Positions 1 through 8,737 are shown, counted from the first letter of the stretch. The stretch: 64,000 nt of DNA from MAG-120802 sp049430265 (GCA_049430265.1 JBMTBW010000002.1:121521-185520), one strand, 5' to 3'. Notes: a model not told the origin generated them from the sequence alone. Made by a program: numbers and translations.

Positions 1-739
1 AGTTAGCAAATGCTGCCCCTCGCTCTTCGATAATGCTTCCTCGCATTTTTGGTCCAACGCTCTGTAAATTAGTATTTGCATAACCAGGGTGGGCGGCAAA
101 TGCGCTAAAACTATAATTGGCTTTTCTAGCAATTCTCTCTAATTCAAATGTAAATAGTAGATTAGCTAATTTACTTGCACCATAGGCCGACCAGGGTTGA
201 TATTTATTTCTGCCAAGACAGATATCTCTAATTGCATCTTGGCTACCTTGGCCAAAATTTCCAAATCGATGAGCTGCACTTGAAACTGAGACAACTCTTG
301 ATTTGATTCGATCTGCTAACAGAGCGGTAAGTGCAAAGTGGCCTAGGTGATTCACACCCATTTGTAGTTCAAAATCATCAGCAGTCTTTGTGAATGGAGT
401 AGCCATGACCCCAGCATTTAATATCAAAACATCAATGTCTTGCTTGACTTCTCTCGCTGCTTTTCTAACACTATTTAAATCGGCTAAATCGAGATGGAGA
501 ATTTGAGCCTTCTGGCTTGATAACTCTTTTACTACCTGCTCGGCTTTCTTTAGATCGCGCGCAGCAATTGTTACCTGCGCCCCTGCTCTAATTAGTTCTC
601 TAGCGCTCTCAAGACCAATTCCGCTAGTTGCTCCAGTGATAAGAAAATGTTTGCCGCTTTGATCGCCAATATCGCTAGCGTTCCAGCCGCGCGGAATTAC
701 TTGAAGAGCGAGCGCATTTTTCTCTGAGTTGCTATCCAT
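1..739 (-). CDS. Short-chain dehydrogenase/reductase, C-terminus beyond window
   Basis: NAD(P)-dependent oxidoreductase of the SDR family; substrate unknown. Translating the minus strand gives 246 codons with the Rossmann motif TGATSGIG at about residues 36-43, the NAG motif (LNAGVM) near 107, a catalytic serine region (VVSVSSAAHR) and the YGASK form of the YxxxK catalytic motif. The reading frame is open to the window edge, so the end of the gene is missing. The only usable start is the ATG at 739, because an in-frame stop lies inside the tRNA-Ala just upstream and no GTG or TTG follows before the core fold. It begins 4 nt after the mature 3' end of that tRNA and has no Shine-Dalgarno. The sequence resembles the retinol-dehydrogenase-like branch of SDRs (WNASDIGDQSG leader), but substrate cannot be assigned. 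Confidence 0.88.
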   Translation of the reverse strand, partial: MDSNSEKNALALQVIPRGWNASDIGDQSGKHFLITGATSGIGLESARELIRAGAQVTIAARDLKKAEQVVKELSSQKAQILHLDLADLNSVRKAAREVKQDIDVLILNAGVMATPFTKTADDFELQMGVNHLGHFALTALLADRIKSRVVSVSSAAHRFGNFGQGSQDAIRDICLGRNKYQPWSAYGASKLANLLFTFELERIARKANYSFSAFAAHPGYANTNLQSVGPKMRGSIIEERGAAFAN

Positions 740-743
740 AACG

Positions 744-816
744 TGGAGCTAAGGGGACTTGAACCCCTGACCCCCTGCATGCCATGCAGGTGCGCTACCA
801 GCTGCGCCATAGCCCC
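744..816 (-). tRNA. tRNA-Ala (GGC anticodon)
   Basis: On the minus strand the 73-nt sequence folds as a cloverleaf. The acceptor GGGGCTA pairs with TAGCTCC, the anticodon stem CCTGC pairs with GCAGG around the loop ATGGCAT, giving anticodon GGC (positions 783-781), and the T arm is AGGGG/CCCCT with TTCAAGT. The discriminator base is A and CCA is not encoded. The gene sits between a histidine phosphatase and an SDR gene on the same strand and may be processed from a shared transcript. Confidence 0.95.
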
Positions 817-832
817 GAATTTTTATTTAGTT

Positions 833-863
833 TTTGAGGTAACAGAACAGACCTTACCTCAAA
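833..863. other. Intercistronic hairpin after the histidine phosphatase gene
   Basis: Perfect 10-bp inverted repeat TTTGAGGTAA (833-842) and TTACCTCAAA (854-863) with an 11-nt loop, beginning at the base next to the phosphatase stop codon. On the minus strand it is followed by AAAAAC rather than a T run, so it is not a standard terminator for that gene; it may be a processing or mRNA-stabilising structure upstream of tRNA-Ala. Confidence 0.5.
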
Positions 864-1508
864 CTACGCCCCACTTTCCTCTCCATATATCGGCTCCGGT
901 AGTGAGCCAGAGTTATGTTCTACTAAAACCCAGCCAGAGCGATGATGGCCATTTTCTAGTATCGACCATGAAGCATTGGATAGCCCACCAAGTGATGACC
1001 ACTGTTTCATCGGCATATCAAGCATCTTGCCTAAAATACATCGCGCAGTTCCGCCGTGTGTTGCAACTATTAGAGTTGAAACATCGCCGCGTAAACCCTT
1101 TTCAATTGCTCTAACAGCTCTTGTGGCAATCTCACTTCTCTTCTCGCCAACTTCTCCTGCCCTCTCATCATCTCCATCTAACCAATGAACAAATCGATGA
1201 TAATCCTCAGCTCTATTTTGCTCCCCAGTTTTTCCTTCCCAATTGCCGCCATTGGTCTCTCTTAAGTCTGGATCAATGTGAACTTCTAGGCCAGCTAACT
1301 TGGCTAGCGCTTCGGCAGTCTTTCTTGCTCTAATTAGATCACTTGAGATTATTTTCGAAGGTTGAAGATTTAGAAGTAGTGGGGCTGCTCGCTCCGCTTG
1401 GCGAATACCAACCTCATTTAAGGCAATATCAGAATGTCCCTGAAATCGATTAGCGATATTCCAATCAGTCTGGCCATGGCGCCAGAGAACTATGCGTTGT
1501 CTCTCCAT
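864..1508 (-). CDS. Histidine phosphatase family protein
   Basis: 214-aa phosphatase of the phosphoglycerate-mutase-like branch, which uses a phosphohistidine intermediate to hydrolyse phosphate esters; the substrate here is unknown. The catalytic RHG lies at residues 10-12 (nucleophile His11), followed by QTDWN and FQGHSDIALNEVG, a RETNGGNWEGK acid region near residue 85, and the second histidine in VATHGGTAR near 150. It follows rsfS by 2 nt, and the order nadD-rsfS-histidine phosphatase is common in Actinobacteria. Some relatives are annotated as glucosyl-3-phosphoglycerate phosphatase; that cannot be decided from sequence alone. Confidence 0.88.
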   Translation of the reverse strand: MERQRIVLWRHGQTDWNIANRFQGHSDIALNEVGIRQAERAAPLLLNLQPSKIISSDLIRARKTAEALAKLAGLEVHIDPDLRETNGGNWEGKTGEQNRAEDYHRFVHWLDGDDERAGEVGEKRSEIATRAVRAIEKGLRGDVSTLIVATHGGTARCILGKMLDMPMKQWSSLGGLSNASWSILENGHHRSGWVLVEHNSGSLPEPIYGEESGA

Positions 1509-1510
1509 TT

Positions 1511-1894
1511 TTATTTGCCTGCCTTAAATGCATCAGCTGCCGTTAGCGCATCTAATTTGATACTTGGACAATCATTCCAAAGCCGATCCAGGCTGTAATA
1601 CTGGCGTGCCTGCTGAGTTTGGACATGAACCACTAAATCTTGATAATCAAGAAGAATCCAATTCTCTGAACTCTCTCGTCTAGTTGGCTTCTCCCCCAAG
1701 AGTGATAATTGGCGCTCTACTTCATCAGCAATTGCATCAATTTGTCGCTCATTACCTCCACTAATTAATAGAAATACTTCACTTAAGAGCATCTGTTCTG
1801 ATAAATCAATTGCCAGTAAATCACTGCCCAGCTTCTCTATAGCGGCAGCGGCAGCTATCTGGGTATGTTCAAGCGTTGATTTACGCGGCGGCAT
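1511..1894 (-). CDS. rsfS: Ribosome silencing factor RsfS
   Basis: 127-aa RsfS/Iojap-family protein that binds ribosomal protein uL14 on the 50S subunit and blocks subunit joining when nutrients fail. Visible family signatures are DLSEQMLLSEVFLLISGGNE, the DEVERQL helix, ENWILLDYQDLVVHVQ and the closing YYSLDRLW. Length is usual for the family. The start overlaps the end of nadD by 14 bp, so the two are translationally coupled, and the next gene begins 2 nt after its stop. Confidence 0.93.
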   Translation of the reverse strand: MPPRKSTLEHTQIAAAAAIEKLGSDLLAIDLSEQMLLSEVFLLISGGNERQIDAIADEVERQLSLLGEKPTRRESSENWILLDYQDLVVHVQTQQARQYYSLDRLWNDCPSIKLDALTAADAFKAGK

Positions 1895-2483
1895 AGATCC
1901 CTTGGCTTTTTATATAGGCAGCAACTCCGGCCGGCACAAGTGAATCAAAAGGCTCTGATGCCTTTATCAAATTACGAACCTTGGTTGAGGAGATATCTAG
2001 CGCGTTTATCTCTATCTGGCTATAAGTAATTGACTTTGCAACCGTTAAACTTTCTAATTTCTGACCAGGGCGAGTAATTACTAGAAATTGCACACTCTTT
2101 GCAACCTGCTCTATCTCTTTCCACTGATTAATTTTTGCAAAAGCATCGCTACCGATTATCCAAACTAGATTATCCCCAGGATTTTGCATGGTGAAATAAT
2201 TAATGCTCTGAAAAGCATAGCTTGGCTTTGAATCATCAATTTCAAATCTGCTTATCTCAAGCTCTCTATATTTGCTCATACAATCTTTCAGAGCAATTTC
2301 AACCATAGCAAGACGGTGGGCCGCGGTAGCTGCAACGCTCTTCTGCCAAGGGTTGCCAGCAGGAATAACAATAAATTTTTCAAAACGCGCAGAACTTAAA
2401 AGTTCTTCAATGACAAAAAGATGCCCATTGTGAATGGGGTCAAAACTTCCCCCAAATAAGGCGATTGATTTAGTCGCGATCAA
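1881..2483 (-). CDS. nadD: Nicotinate-nucleotide adenylyltransferase
   Basis: 200-aa enzyme that adenylates nicotinate mononucleotide to deamido-NAD, the step before NadE in NAD synthesis. The nucleotidyltransferase motif GGSFDPIHNGHL is at residues 11-22, and the family C-terminal motif DISSTKVRNLI is present. The start is a TTG at 2483, which lies inside the end of the upstream 48-aa gene (14-bp overlap). It heads the nadD-rsfS-phosphatase run. The glutamine-dependent nadE is also in this window, at 44.2-45.9 kb. Confidence 0.94.
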   Translation of the reverse strand: MIATKSIALFGGSFDPIHNGHLFVIEELLSSARFEKFIVIPAGNPWQKSVAATAAHRLAMVEIALKDCMSKYRELEISRFEIDDSKPSYAFQSINYFTMQNPGDNLVWIIGSDAFAKINQWKEIEQVAKSVQFLVITRPGQKLESLTVAKSITYSQIEINALDISSTKVRNLIKASEPFDSLVPAGVAAYIKSQGIYAAA

Positions 2484-2616
2484 GGCGTAGTACTAGATAG
2501 AGCATCAGCATTAAAGTGGCAAAGGTAAATACTCCAAAAAATACTGGGGAGGCAGGAAGTTCACGCTTGGTTTCACTAAAGCTCTCCATCAGCATCGCAA
2601 TTGAAAGTAACTTCAT
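2470..2616 (-). CDS. Small single-span membrane protein upstream of nadD
   Basis: 48-aa ORF read from the minus strand: ATG at 2616, stop at 2470-2472. After a polar N-terminus (METERLPASP-like: MESFSETKRELPASP) there is one hydrophobic helix, VFFGVFTFATLMLMLYLVL, ending in a charged RLDRD tail. The ELPxxP-plus-helix pattern resembles small proteins often found just before nadD in Actinobacteria (recalled from knowledge, not searched). It follows ligA by 12 nt and overlaps nadD by 14 bp, which supports co-transcription and translational coupling. Function unknown. Confidence 0.7.
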   Translation of the reverse strand: MKLLSIAMLMESFSETKRELPASPVFFGVFTFATLMLMLYLVLRLDRD

Positions 2617-2628
2617 CACTTACCTATC

Positions 2629-4665
2629 TTAACCCTTAGGCCCATTCTGCAATAATTCTATAAAACTCTTCTCATCAAGAGTGGGAACGCCAAGCTCTGC
2701 CGCCTTGCTTGCCTTAGATCCTGGCTCACTACCAACAACTACATAATCAGTTTTCTTAGAAACCGATGAGGAAACCTTTCCACCCCGCTCAAGTATCGCC
2801 TCATTAACACTATCTCGAGTAAAACTCTCTAACGAACCCGTAACTACCAAGGTCAATCCTTTTAACGTTTGGGCTTTATCACTTGATGAAACCCCCTCCA
2901 TTCTCACCCCAGCTTTTGCCCATTTAGCCACAATTTGAGCGCGCCATTCTTGAGCGAAAAATTCTTTAACGCTCTCTGCGATTACTGATCCCACGCCATC
3001 AACTGAGGCAAGCTCCTGAGTACTCGCAGCAGCAATTTTTGCAATTGATCCAAAATGATTAGCAAGACCTTGCGCTGCAGTTGGTCCAACATGGCGTATA
3101 GAGAGCGCAACCAAAATTCTCCAGAGTGGTCGCTGTTTTGCTTCATTTAACGCCTCAAGTAATTTTTCAGCATTAGCGCCAAGTGTTCCATCCTTCTTCC
3201 TAAAAAACTCACACTTTAGTAATTTCTTGCTATCTAGATCAAAGAGATCTGATTCATCAACAATTAATTTCTCTTCTAATAGCGCGCTCGTTGCTTCATA
3301 GCCAAGTACATCAATATCAAGAGCGGCTCTTGATCCGATGTAGTAGATACGCTCGCGCAATTGCGCTGGACAACTTCTAGTATTGGGACAGCGAATATCT
3401 ACATCGCCCTGGCTCATCGCGCGAAGCTTGCTGCCACACTCAGGACAATTACTTGGCATTACAAATGCACGCTCTGTCCCATCACGGCTTTCAAGAACTG
3501 GGCCAAGAATCTCAGGGATAACATCTCCTGCTTTTCTAAGAACTACAACATCGCCAATCAAAATCCCTTTTCTTGCTACCTCCTCCATATTGTGAAGAGT
3601 GGCATTGCTTACACTCGAACCCGAAACTCTTACCGCTTCCATAAATGCAAATGGTGTTACTCGCCCAGTTCTACCAACGCTTACTCTGATATCAAGAAGC
3701 TTGGTAGTTACCTCCTCTGGCGGATACTTATAAGCAATAGCCCACTTTGGTGCGCGCGAGGTGAAACCAAGAGTTTTTTGAGCTTCTCGCTCATTTACCT
3801 TTATTACTACGCCATCAATTTCATGCTCAATTCCATGGCGATTTTGCAAGTAATACTCGATAAATTCCTTTACCTCACCCCTATTTTTCGCCACCTTAAA
3901 GCGCTTACTAACTGGAAGGCCCCAACTCTTCATTAGTTCATAGCCTTGGCTTTGTGTATCCAGAGTTATTCCATCAAGTGCTCCAATTCCATGAACCACC
4001 ATTGAAAGTGGCCGTGAAGCTGTCACTCTTGGATCCTTCTGGCGAAGTGATCCTGCAGCTGCATTTCTAGGATTTGCAAAGATGGTCTTTCCAGCCTCTT
4101 CAAGTTCATCATTTAATTGCGCAAACTTGCTTAACGGAAAGAAGACTTCGCCTCGTATTTCAACGCGCTGCGGAAGCTTATCTCCAATTAGTTGATGTGG
4201 AATTTCCTTAATGGTCTTTATATTTAGCGTGACATCCTCACCTGTGATGCCATTTCCTCTGGTAAGGGCACGTACTAATCTTGATTGCTCATAGAGCAGA
4301 TTTATCGCAAGGCCATCTACTTTGACTTCGCAGAGCCAAGAATTTTCTTTACTCTCTTTAGCAACCCTTTCAAACCAGGCATCCAGTTCTGATTCATCAA
4401 AAGCATTATCAAGGCTCATCATCTTTTCAATATGATCTACCGAATCAAAGTGGGTTGAAAAGCCTCCCCCTACTTCAAATGTGGGAGAGTGAGGATCCCT
4501 TAGCTTTGGGTTCTTCTCCTCTAGTTTTAGTAGTTCATTCCAGAGTTGATCAAACTCGCTATCTTCAATTACTGGCTTATCTAAAACATAGTAGCGATAT
4601 TGATGATCCCTAATTGCTTCAGCAAGCTGTGCCATCTTGGCTCTAATTGCGCTATCGCCTGCCAT
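2629..4665 (-). CDS. ligA: NAD-dependent DNA ligase
   Basis: 678-aa ligase that seals nicks in replication and repair with NAD as adenylate donor. Domains in order are the Ia domain (DHQYRYYVLDKPVIEDSEFD), the adenylation domain with catalytic lysine in CEVKVDGLA near residue 115, the OB fold (YPPEEVTTKLLDIRVSVGRTG), the four-cysteine zinc finger (CPECG ... CPNTRSCPAQL), helix-hairpin-helix repeats, and a C-terminal BRCT domain (LTLVVTGSLESFTRD). Length is typical. The ATG overlaps the mnmA stop codon, so it sits downstream of mnmA in the same transcription unit. Confidence 0.97.
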   Translation of the reverse strand: MAGDSAIRAKMAQLAEAIRDHQYRYYVLDKPVIEDSEFDQLWNELLKLEEKNPKLRDPHSPTFEVGGGFSTHFDSVDHIEKMMSLDNAFDESELDAWFERVAKESKENSWLCEVKVDGLAINLLYEQSRLVRALTRGNGITGEDVTLNIKTIKEIPHQLIGDKLPQRVEIRGEVFFPLSKFAQLNDELEEAGKTIFANPRNAAAGSLRQKDPRVTASRPLSMVVHGIGALDGITLDTQSQGYELMKSWGLPVSKRFKVAKNRGEVKEFIEYYLQNRHGIEHEIDGVVIKVNEREAQKTLGFTSRAPKWAIAYKYPPEEVTTKLLDIRVSVGRTGRVTPFAFMEAVRVSGSSVSNATLHNMEEVARKGILIGDVVVLRKAGDVIPEILGPVLESRDGTERAFVMPSNCPECGSKLRAMSQGDVDIRCPNTRSCPAQLRERIYYIGSRAALDIDVLGYEATSALLEEKLIVDESDLFDLDSKKLLKCEFFRKKDGTLGANAEKLLEALNEAKQRPLWRILVALSIRHVGPTAAQGLANHFGSIAKIAAASTQELASVDGVGSVIAESVKEFFAQEWRAQIVAKWAKAGVRMEGVSSSDKAQTLKGLTLVVTGSLESFTRDSVNEAILERGGKVSSSVSKKTDYVVVGSEPGSKASKAAELGVPTLDEKSFIELLQNGPKG

Positions 4666-5747
4666 TACTTAGTTCCTGTTATTGTCGCTGAGCCAACTAC
4701 TCGATCACCATCATAAATAACCATTGCCTGACCTGTTGCAAGTCCGTAGATTGGCTGATCAACAACTGCTTTTAGCTCTGGCAGAGGGCCGCTTTCATCA
4801 AGAAAGTACTTGCAACTATGGGCGCTGCCATGGGCTCTTACTTGAATAAATCCACTTTTTTGCCCACTTGGCTTTGGGCCACACCAGATTGGGTTAAGGC
4901 CAGATACTTCATAAATTGCAAGATCAGCTTTAACTCCAACAACCACGCGGTTATTTACCGGTTCAACTTTTAGCACATATCTTGGCTCGCCTGTCTTCTC
5001 TGGAACGCTTAGCGCAAGACCTCGTCTCTGCCCGATAGTAAAGGTGTAGGCCCCATTATGTTCTCCTAATTTATTTCCAGCTTCGTCAACAATATCTCCG
5101 ACTTGGCTACCAAGTCTCTCTCTTAACCATCCAGCATTATCGCCAGATGGAACAAAGCAGATGTCATGGCTATCTGGCTTAAGTGCAACAGATAAACCAC
5201 GTGACTTTGCTTCAAGTCGAACATCATCTTTAGTGGTATCACCAAGTGGAAAATGCGCGCCATTAATCTGCTCTTGATTAAGCACTGCTAAAACATAGGA
5301 TTGATCTTTTCCAGAATCCACTGCTCGATAGAGCAATCTCTGGCCATCAATATCTTTAGTTTGTGCGTAGTGACCAGTTACTACTCCATCAAAGCCCATC
5401 GCCTTTGCTCTATCTAAAACAGCTGCAAACTTAATTTTCTCATTACATCTAAGACAAGGATTTGGAGTATTGCCGGCAGCATATTCCGATAAGAAGTTCT
5501 CAACTACATTTTCATGAAACTCATCTGACATATCCCAGATATAAAAAGGAATTCCTATTACATCAGCTGCTCGCCTTGCATCATGTGAATCCTCAATTGT
5601 GCAGCAGCCTCTAGCTCCAGAGCGATACTTCTTTGGATTTTTAGAGAGGGCAAGATGAACACCAATTACTTCATGACCGGCCTCTTTTGCTCGCGCAGCA
5701 GCAACGGCTGAATCAACTCCTCCGCTCATTGCTGCGATGAGTTTCAT
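4665..5747 (-). CDS. mnmA: tRNA 2-thiouridylase MnmA
   Basis: Adds sulfur to the 2-position of uridine 34 in Lys, Glu and Gln tRNAs. The PP-loop motif SGGVDSAV is near the N-terminus, the first catalytic cysteine is in NTPNPCLRCN, the second in SHDICFVPSG, and the C-terminal barrel contains TIGQRRGL. The chosen start is the ATG at 5747 (MKLIAAMSGG), because it gives the normal family N-terminus and follows the Shine-Dalgarno-like GAGGT formed by the end of the desulfurase gene; a TTG at 5789 would add 14 unlikely residues. The adjacent cysteine desulfurase probably supplies the sulfur, as in the Bacillus YrvO-MnmA pair. Confidence 0.95.
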   Translation of the reverse strand: MKLIAAMSGGVDSAVAAARAKEAGHEVIGVHLALSKNPKKYRSGARGCCTIEDSHDARRAADVIGIPFYIWDMSDEFHENVVENFLSEYAAGNTPNPCLRCNEKIKFAAVLDRAKAMGFDGVVTGHYAQTKDIDGQRLLYRAVDSGKDQSYVLAVLNQEQINGAHFPLGDTTKDDVRLEAKSRGLSVALKPDSHDICFVPSGDNAGWLRERLGSQVGDIVDEAGNKLGEHNGAYTFTIGQRRGLALSVPEKTGEPRYVLKVEPVNNRVVVGVKADLAIYEVSGLNPIWCGPKPSGQKSGFIQVRAHGSAHSCKYFLDESGPLPELKAVVDQPIYGLATGQAMVIYDGDRVVGSATITGTK

Positions 5748-5757
5748 ATCTTTATTT

Positions 5758-6930
5758 TCAACCTCGGTAAGCGGCTCGGGCGCGATCAATTACGCGCTTG
5801 ATACATGCTTCAAGATATTCGATTTCACTCTCACTATTGCTGATTCCAAGGGAAAAACGCAGAGAGCTGCGAGCTTGAGCCTGACTTCTTCCCATAGCTA
5901 GCAGAACATGGCTTGCTTCCTGGACTCCAGCGCTACAAGCAGAGCCAGTGCTACAAGCTATTCCTTCAGCATCAAATAACAGAAGCATTGAATCACTCTC
6001 AGTGGAAGGAAACTCGATATTAGCAATTCCAGGCAATATCTCTCCTTCTAAAGGCGAATTTAATCTCACATCACTGACTTGACCTTGAATTGTAGAGATA
6101 AGTTTTGCTCGTAAAGCAAATACTTTCTGATAATTGCTCTCCATATCTCGCATCGCAGACGCTGTTGCAGAAACAAAGGATGCAATGCCGGCAGCATTTA
6201 TCGTGCCGCTTCTAATATCTCTCTCTTGTCCCCCGCCATGAAGTAATGGAGTGATATCAACGCCCTTTTTCAAAACCAGAGCAGCAACTCCAACTGGCCC
6301 GCCAACTTTATGGGCACTAACTGTCATGGCAAAGAGACCAAGATCTTTAAAGGAGAGTTTGACTTTTCCAAGACTTTGAACTGCATCGCTGTGGAGCGGG
6401 ATTTTGTAAGCCTCTGCAAGTTTTGCAATCTCTTTAATTGGCTGAATTGTTCCCACTTCATTATTGGAATGCATCACACTTATTAGAGCTATCTCTTCAT
6501 GGCGCTCTTTGATTACTGATTCCATCTGCTCTAGATCTATATATCCATCTTTGCTGACATTAATCATCAAAATTTCTGCCTGACCAGATTCACCAAGCCA
6601 GAGCGCTGGATCTAAAACAGCGTGATGTTCGAAAGATGAAATTAGAATCAATCTTCGCTTTGGATCTTCTTTTAGTCGATGCCAGAAGATTCCTTTAATG
6701 GCTAAGTTATTAGCCTCTGTTCCTGATGCGGTGAAGATAATCTCACTTGAGTGGCAGCCAATTAGGTTAGCTAGAGTCTCTCTTGACTCCTCCACTTTCT
6801 TTCGCGCCAAGCGTCCATTGCTATGAAGGCTTGATGGATTTCCCACCAGTTTTGATTGTTCAATAAAGCTCTCAAGTGCCACCGATGAGATCGGGGTGGT
6901 TGAAGCATGATCGAAATAGACCTGAGGCAT
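5758..6930 (-). CDS. Cysteine desulfurase (NifS/IscS family)
   Basis: 390-aa PLP enzyme that takes sulfur from cysteine as an enzyme persulfide. Visible motifs are YFDHASTTP at the N-terminus, TASGTEANNLAIKG, the histidine-stacked region SFEHHAVL, HSDAVQSLGK, the PLP lysine in SAHKVGGP near residue 208, and the persulfide cysteine in ACSTGSACSAG near 335. It ends 10 nt before the ATG of mnmA, which points to a dedicated tRNA-thiolation role rather than general Fe-S assembly; no iscU-like gene is next to it. A TAGAAT -10 element 7 nt before the ATG suggests its own leaderless transcript. Confidence 0.94.
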   Translation of the reverse strand: MPQVYFDHASTTPISSVALESFIEQSKLVGNPSSLHSNGRLARKKVEESRETLANLIGCHSSEIIFTASGTEANNLAIKGIFWHRLKEDPKRRLILISSFEHHAVLDPALWLGESGQAEILMINVSKDGYIDLEQMESVIKERHEEIALISVMHSNNEVGTIQPIKEIAKLAEAYKIPLHSDAVQSLGKVKLSFKDLGLFAMTVSAHKVGGPVGVAALVLKKGVDITPLLHGGGQERDIRSGTINAAGIASFVSATASAMRDMESNYQKVFALRAKLISTIQGQVSDVRLNSPLEGEILPGIANIEFPSTESDSMLLLFDAEGIACSTGSACSAGVQEASHVLLAMGRSQAQARSSLRFSLGISNSESEIEYLEACIKRVIDRARAAYRG

Positions 6931-6937
6931 ATTGCTA

Positions 6938-6943
6938 ATTCTA
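6938..6943 (-). promoter_or_regulatory. -10 element of leaderless cysteine desulfurase-mnmA-ligA transcript
   Basis: The minus strand reads TAGAAT, then 7 nt, then the ATG at 6930. There is no Shine-Dalgarno between them. Transcription would start at or next to the A of the ATG. Confidence 0.55.
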
Positions 6944-6979
6944 AATGTCTTTAGGAAAAGCGCTTAATGGAGCCGAGCT

Positions 6980-7933
6980 TTAAGCGCGTTTAGCTGAGAT
7001 CGCTTGCCCAACTTGAGGCAGAACTGCAAATAAATCTCCAACCACACCAAAATCAGCGACATCAAATATTGGAGCTTCTGGATCTTTATTAATCGCCACA
7101 ATCGTCTTTGAGGTCTGCATGCCCGCTCGATGTTGAATTGCGCCAGATATTCCGCACGCTAAATAAAGTTGTGGGCTAACCGTCTTTCCAGTCTGACCAA
7201 CTTGATGAGTATGTGGATACCAACCAGCATCAGTTGCCGCTCTTGAAGCGCCAACTGCTGCCCCTAGTAAATCTGCTAGCGCTTCAACCGGTTTGAAATC
7301 TCCATTTGTTCCACGTCCTCCGGAGATAACTACTTTTGCCTCTGTTAGCTCTGGCCTCCCGCCTTTGACGGCAGGTTTGGAATCAGTAATAGTTACAAGT
7401 TTTGCCTTTTCAGAAATCACAGCATCGACTTTTTCAAAAGCTGGCGCACTTGATCCAACTTCAGCCTCAATTGCTGAGGGGCGAATAGTTATCACTGGAA
7501 TTCCTGCACTGACTTTTGAAGAGACCGTAAATGAACCACCAAAGACAGATTGAGTAGCGCTTAGATCAGAGGCGAAATCGATAGCATCAGTAATAACTCC
7601 GCTATTTAATCTAATCGCCAATCTCCCTGCTATCTCTTTTCCTGCAGAAGTTGAGGGAATCAAGATTGCATCAGGCTTTACTTTTTCAACTACCTGAGTA
7701 ATTGCATCAAGAAGGCAAGCCTGGCCGTGCTTTGCAAAATCATTACTTTCAACTGCAATGACCTGTCCGATAACAGTATTTGCTAATTGCTCACTTAAGG
7801 CTTGGCTCTGACCCTCTGGTGCAAGGATTAGCCCAACACAATCGCCTGCTCGCTTAGCAAAAGTTGCTAGCTCCCCAGCAGTTTTCGCTACTTTTCCTGA
7901 GGCGTGATCGACCAAAATCAATACCTTTGCCAT
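6980..7933 (-). CDS. etfA: Electron transfer flavoprotein alpha subunit
   Basis: 317-aa FixB/EtfA protein, the FAD-carrying half of the soluble electron carrier that links acyl-CoA and related dehydrogenases to the quinone pool. The C-terminal FAD domain has the signatures GRGTNGDFKPVEALADLLGAA, GWYPHTHQVGQTGKTVSPQLY, GISGAIQHRAGM and AINKDPEAPIFDVADFGVVGD. The gene follows etfB by 2 nt. Length is normal. Partners such as an ETF:quinone oxidoreductase or acyl-CoA dehydrogenase are not in the window. Confidence 0.95.
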   Translation of the reverse strand: MAKVLILVDHASGKVAKTAGELATFAKRAGDCVGLILAPEGQSQALSEQLANTVIGQVIAVESNDFAKHGQACLLDAITQVVEKVKPDAILIPSTSAGKEIAGRLAIRLNSGVITDAIDFASDLSATQSVFGGSFTVSSKVSAGIPVITIRPSAIEAEVGSSAPAFEKVDAVISEKAKLVTITDSKPAVKGGRPELTEAKVVISGGRGTNGDFKPVEALADLLGAAVGASRAATDAGWYPHTHQVGQTGKTVSPQLYLACGISGAIQHRAGMQTSKTIVAINKDPEAPIFDVADFGVVGDLFAVLPQVGQAISAKRA

Positions 7934-7935
7934 TG

Positions 7936-8730
7936 CTAGACCAATCTCTTTTCTTGAAGGAACTCGGCAAGTTTTAATCCGCCCTCACCACTATCTTCAA
8001 TCTTGATGCCTTTATCGCGAGGCGGACGAGCCTTTGCATCTAACACTGCGCTCCAGGCGCCACTTATTCCAACCTCACTTGGGGAAATTCCAAGATCGCT
8101 AAGGCTTTTGGTTGCGATTGTTTTCTTCTTAGCAGCCATGATTCCCTTAAATGAGGGATAGCGAGGTTCATTTATTTTTTCTATAACGCTAACAACGCAA
8201 GGAAGAGCTGCCGACATAACTTCAACGCCGCTCTCACTCATTCTGGCAATTTCAACGCTAGATGATGAAGGATCAACTTTTACAGATCCTGCAAAAGTTA
8301 GTTGGGCCCAACCAAGTCGTTCTGCAAGCATTGCAGGAATAACGCTCATACGTGCATCAGTTGATTCGGTGCCGCAGAAAACTAAATCAAAACCGCCATC
8401 GCTAATTACTTTTGCTAATACTTTTGAAGTTGTAAGCGCATCAGATCCACTTAGAGCTGGATCACTGATCAATATCGCTTCATCTGCTCCCATCGATAGA
8501 CCTTTACGTATTGCCTCACTGGCCCGATCTGGTCCCATAGAAATTAAAGTGATGCTATGAGTTGCTCCTGCAGCATTTAACGGTTCAACAATTCGAAGCG
8601 CTTCTTCAATGGCATATTCATCTAAATCATTTAAAACTGCATCCACGCTGGCTCGATCAAGAAGTCCATTGACCATTTTCTTCTCGGCCCAAGAGTCTGG
8701 GACTTGCTTGACACATATCGCTATCTTCAC
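7936..8730 (-). CDS. etfB: Electron transfer flavoprotein beta subunit
   Basis: FixA/EtfB protein that binds AMP and pairs with EtfA. Seen are the N-terminal KIAICVKQVPDSW, DEYAIEEALRI, the nucleotide-binding loop GADEAILISD and FCGTESTDARMSVIPAMLAERLGW. I choose the GTG at 8730, because a TAACAT -10 element lies exactly 7 nt upstream and the protein then begins with the usual V/MKIAICVKQV. An ATG two codons earlier (8736) is the alternative; a much longer ORF to 8796 would put unrelated sequence in front. Heads the etfBA unit and is divergent from glgX. Confidence 0.93.
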   Translation of the reverse strand: MKIAICVKQVPDSWAEKKMVNGLLDRASVDAVLNDLDEYAIEEALRIVEPLNAAGATHSITLISMGPDRASEAIRKGLSMGADEAILISDPALSGSDALTTSKVLAKVISDGGFDLVFCGTESTDARMSVIPAMLAERLGWAQLTFAGSVKVDPSSSSVEIARMSESGVEVMSAALPCVVSVIEKINEPRYPSFKGIMAAKKKTIATKSLSDLGISPSEVGISGAWSAVLDAKARPPRDKGIKIEDSGEGGLKLAEFLQEKRLV

Positions 8731-8737
8731 AGGCATT

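Noticed and set aside
3361..3936. 191-codon open frame antisense to ligA
   Set aside because: It lies wholly inside the conserved ligA gene, has no family features and an odd composition; a shadow frame.
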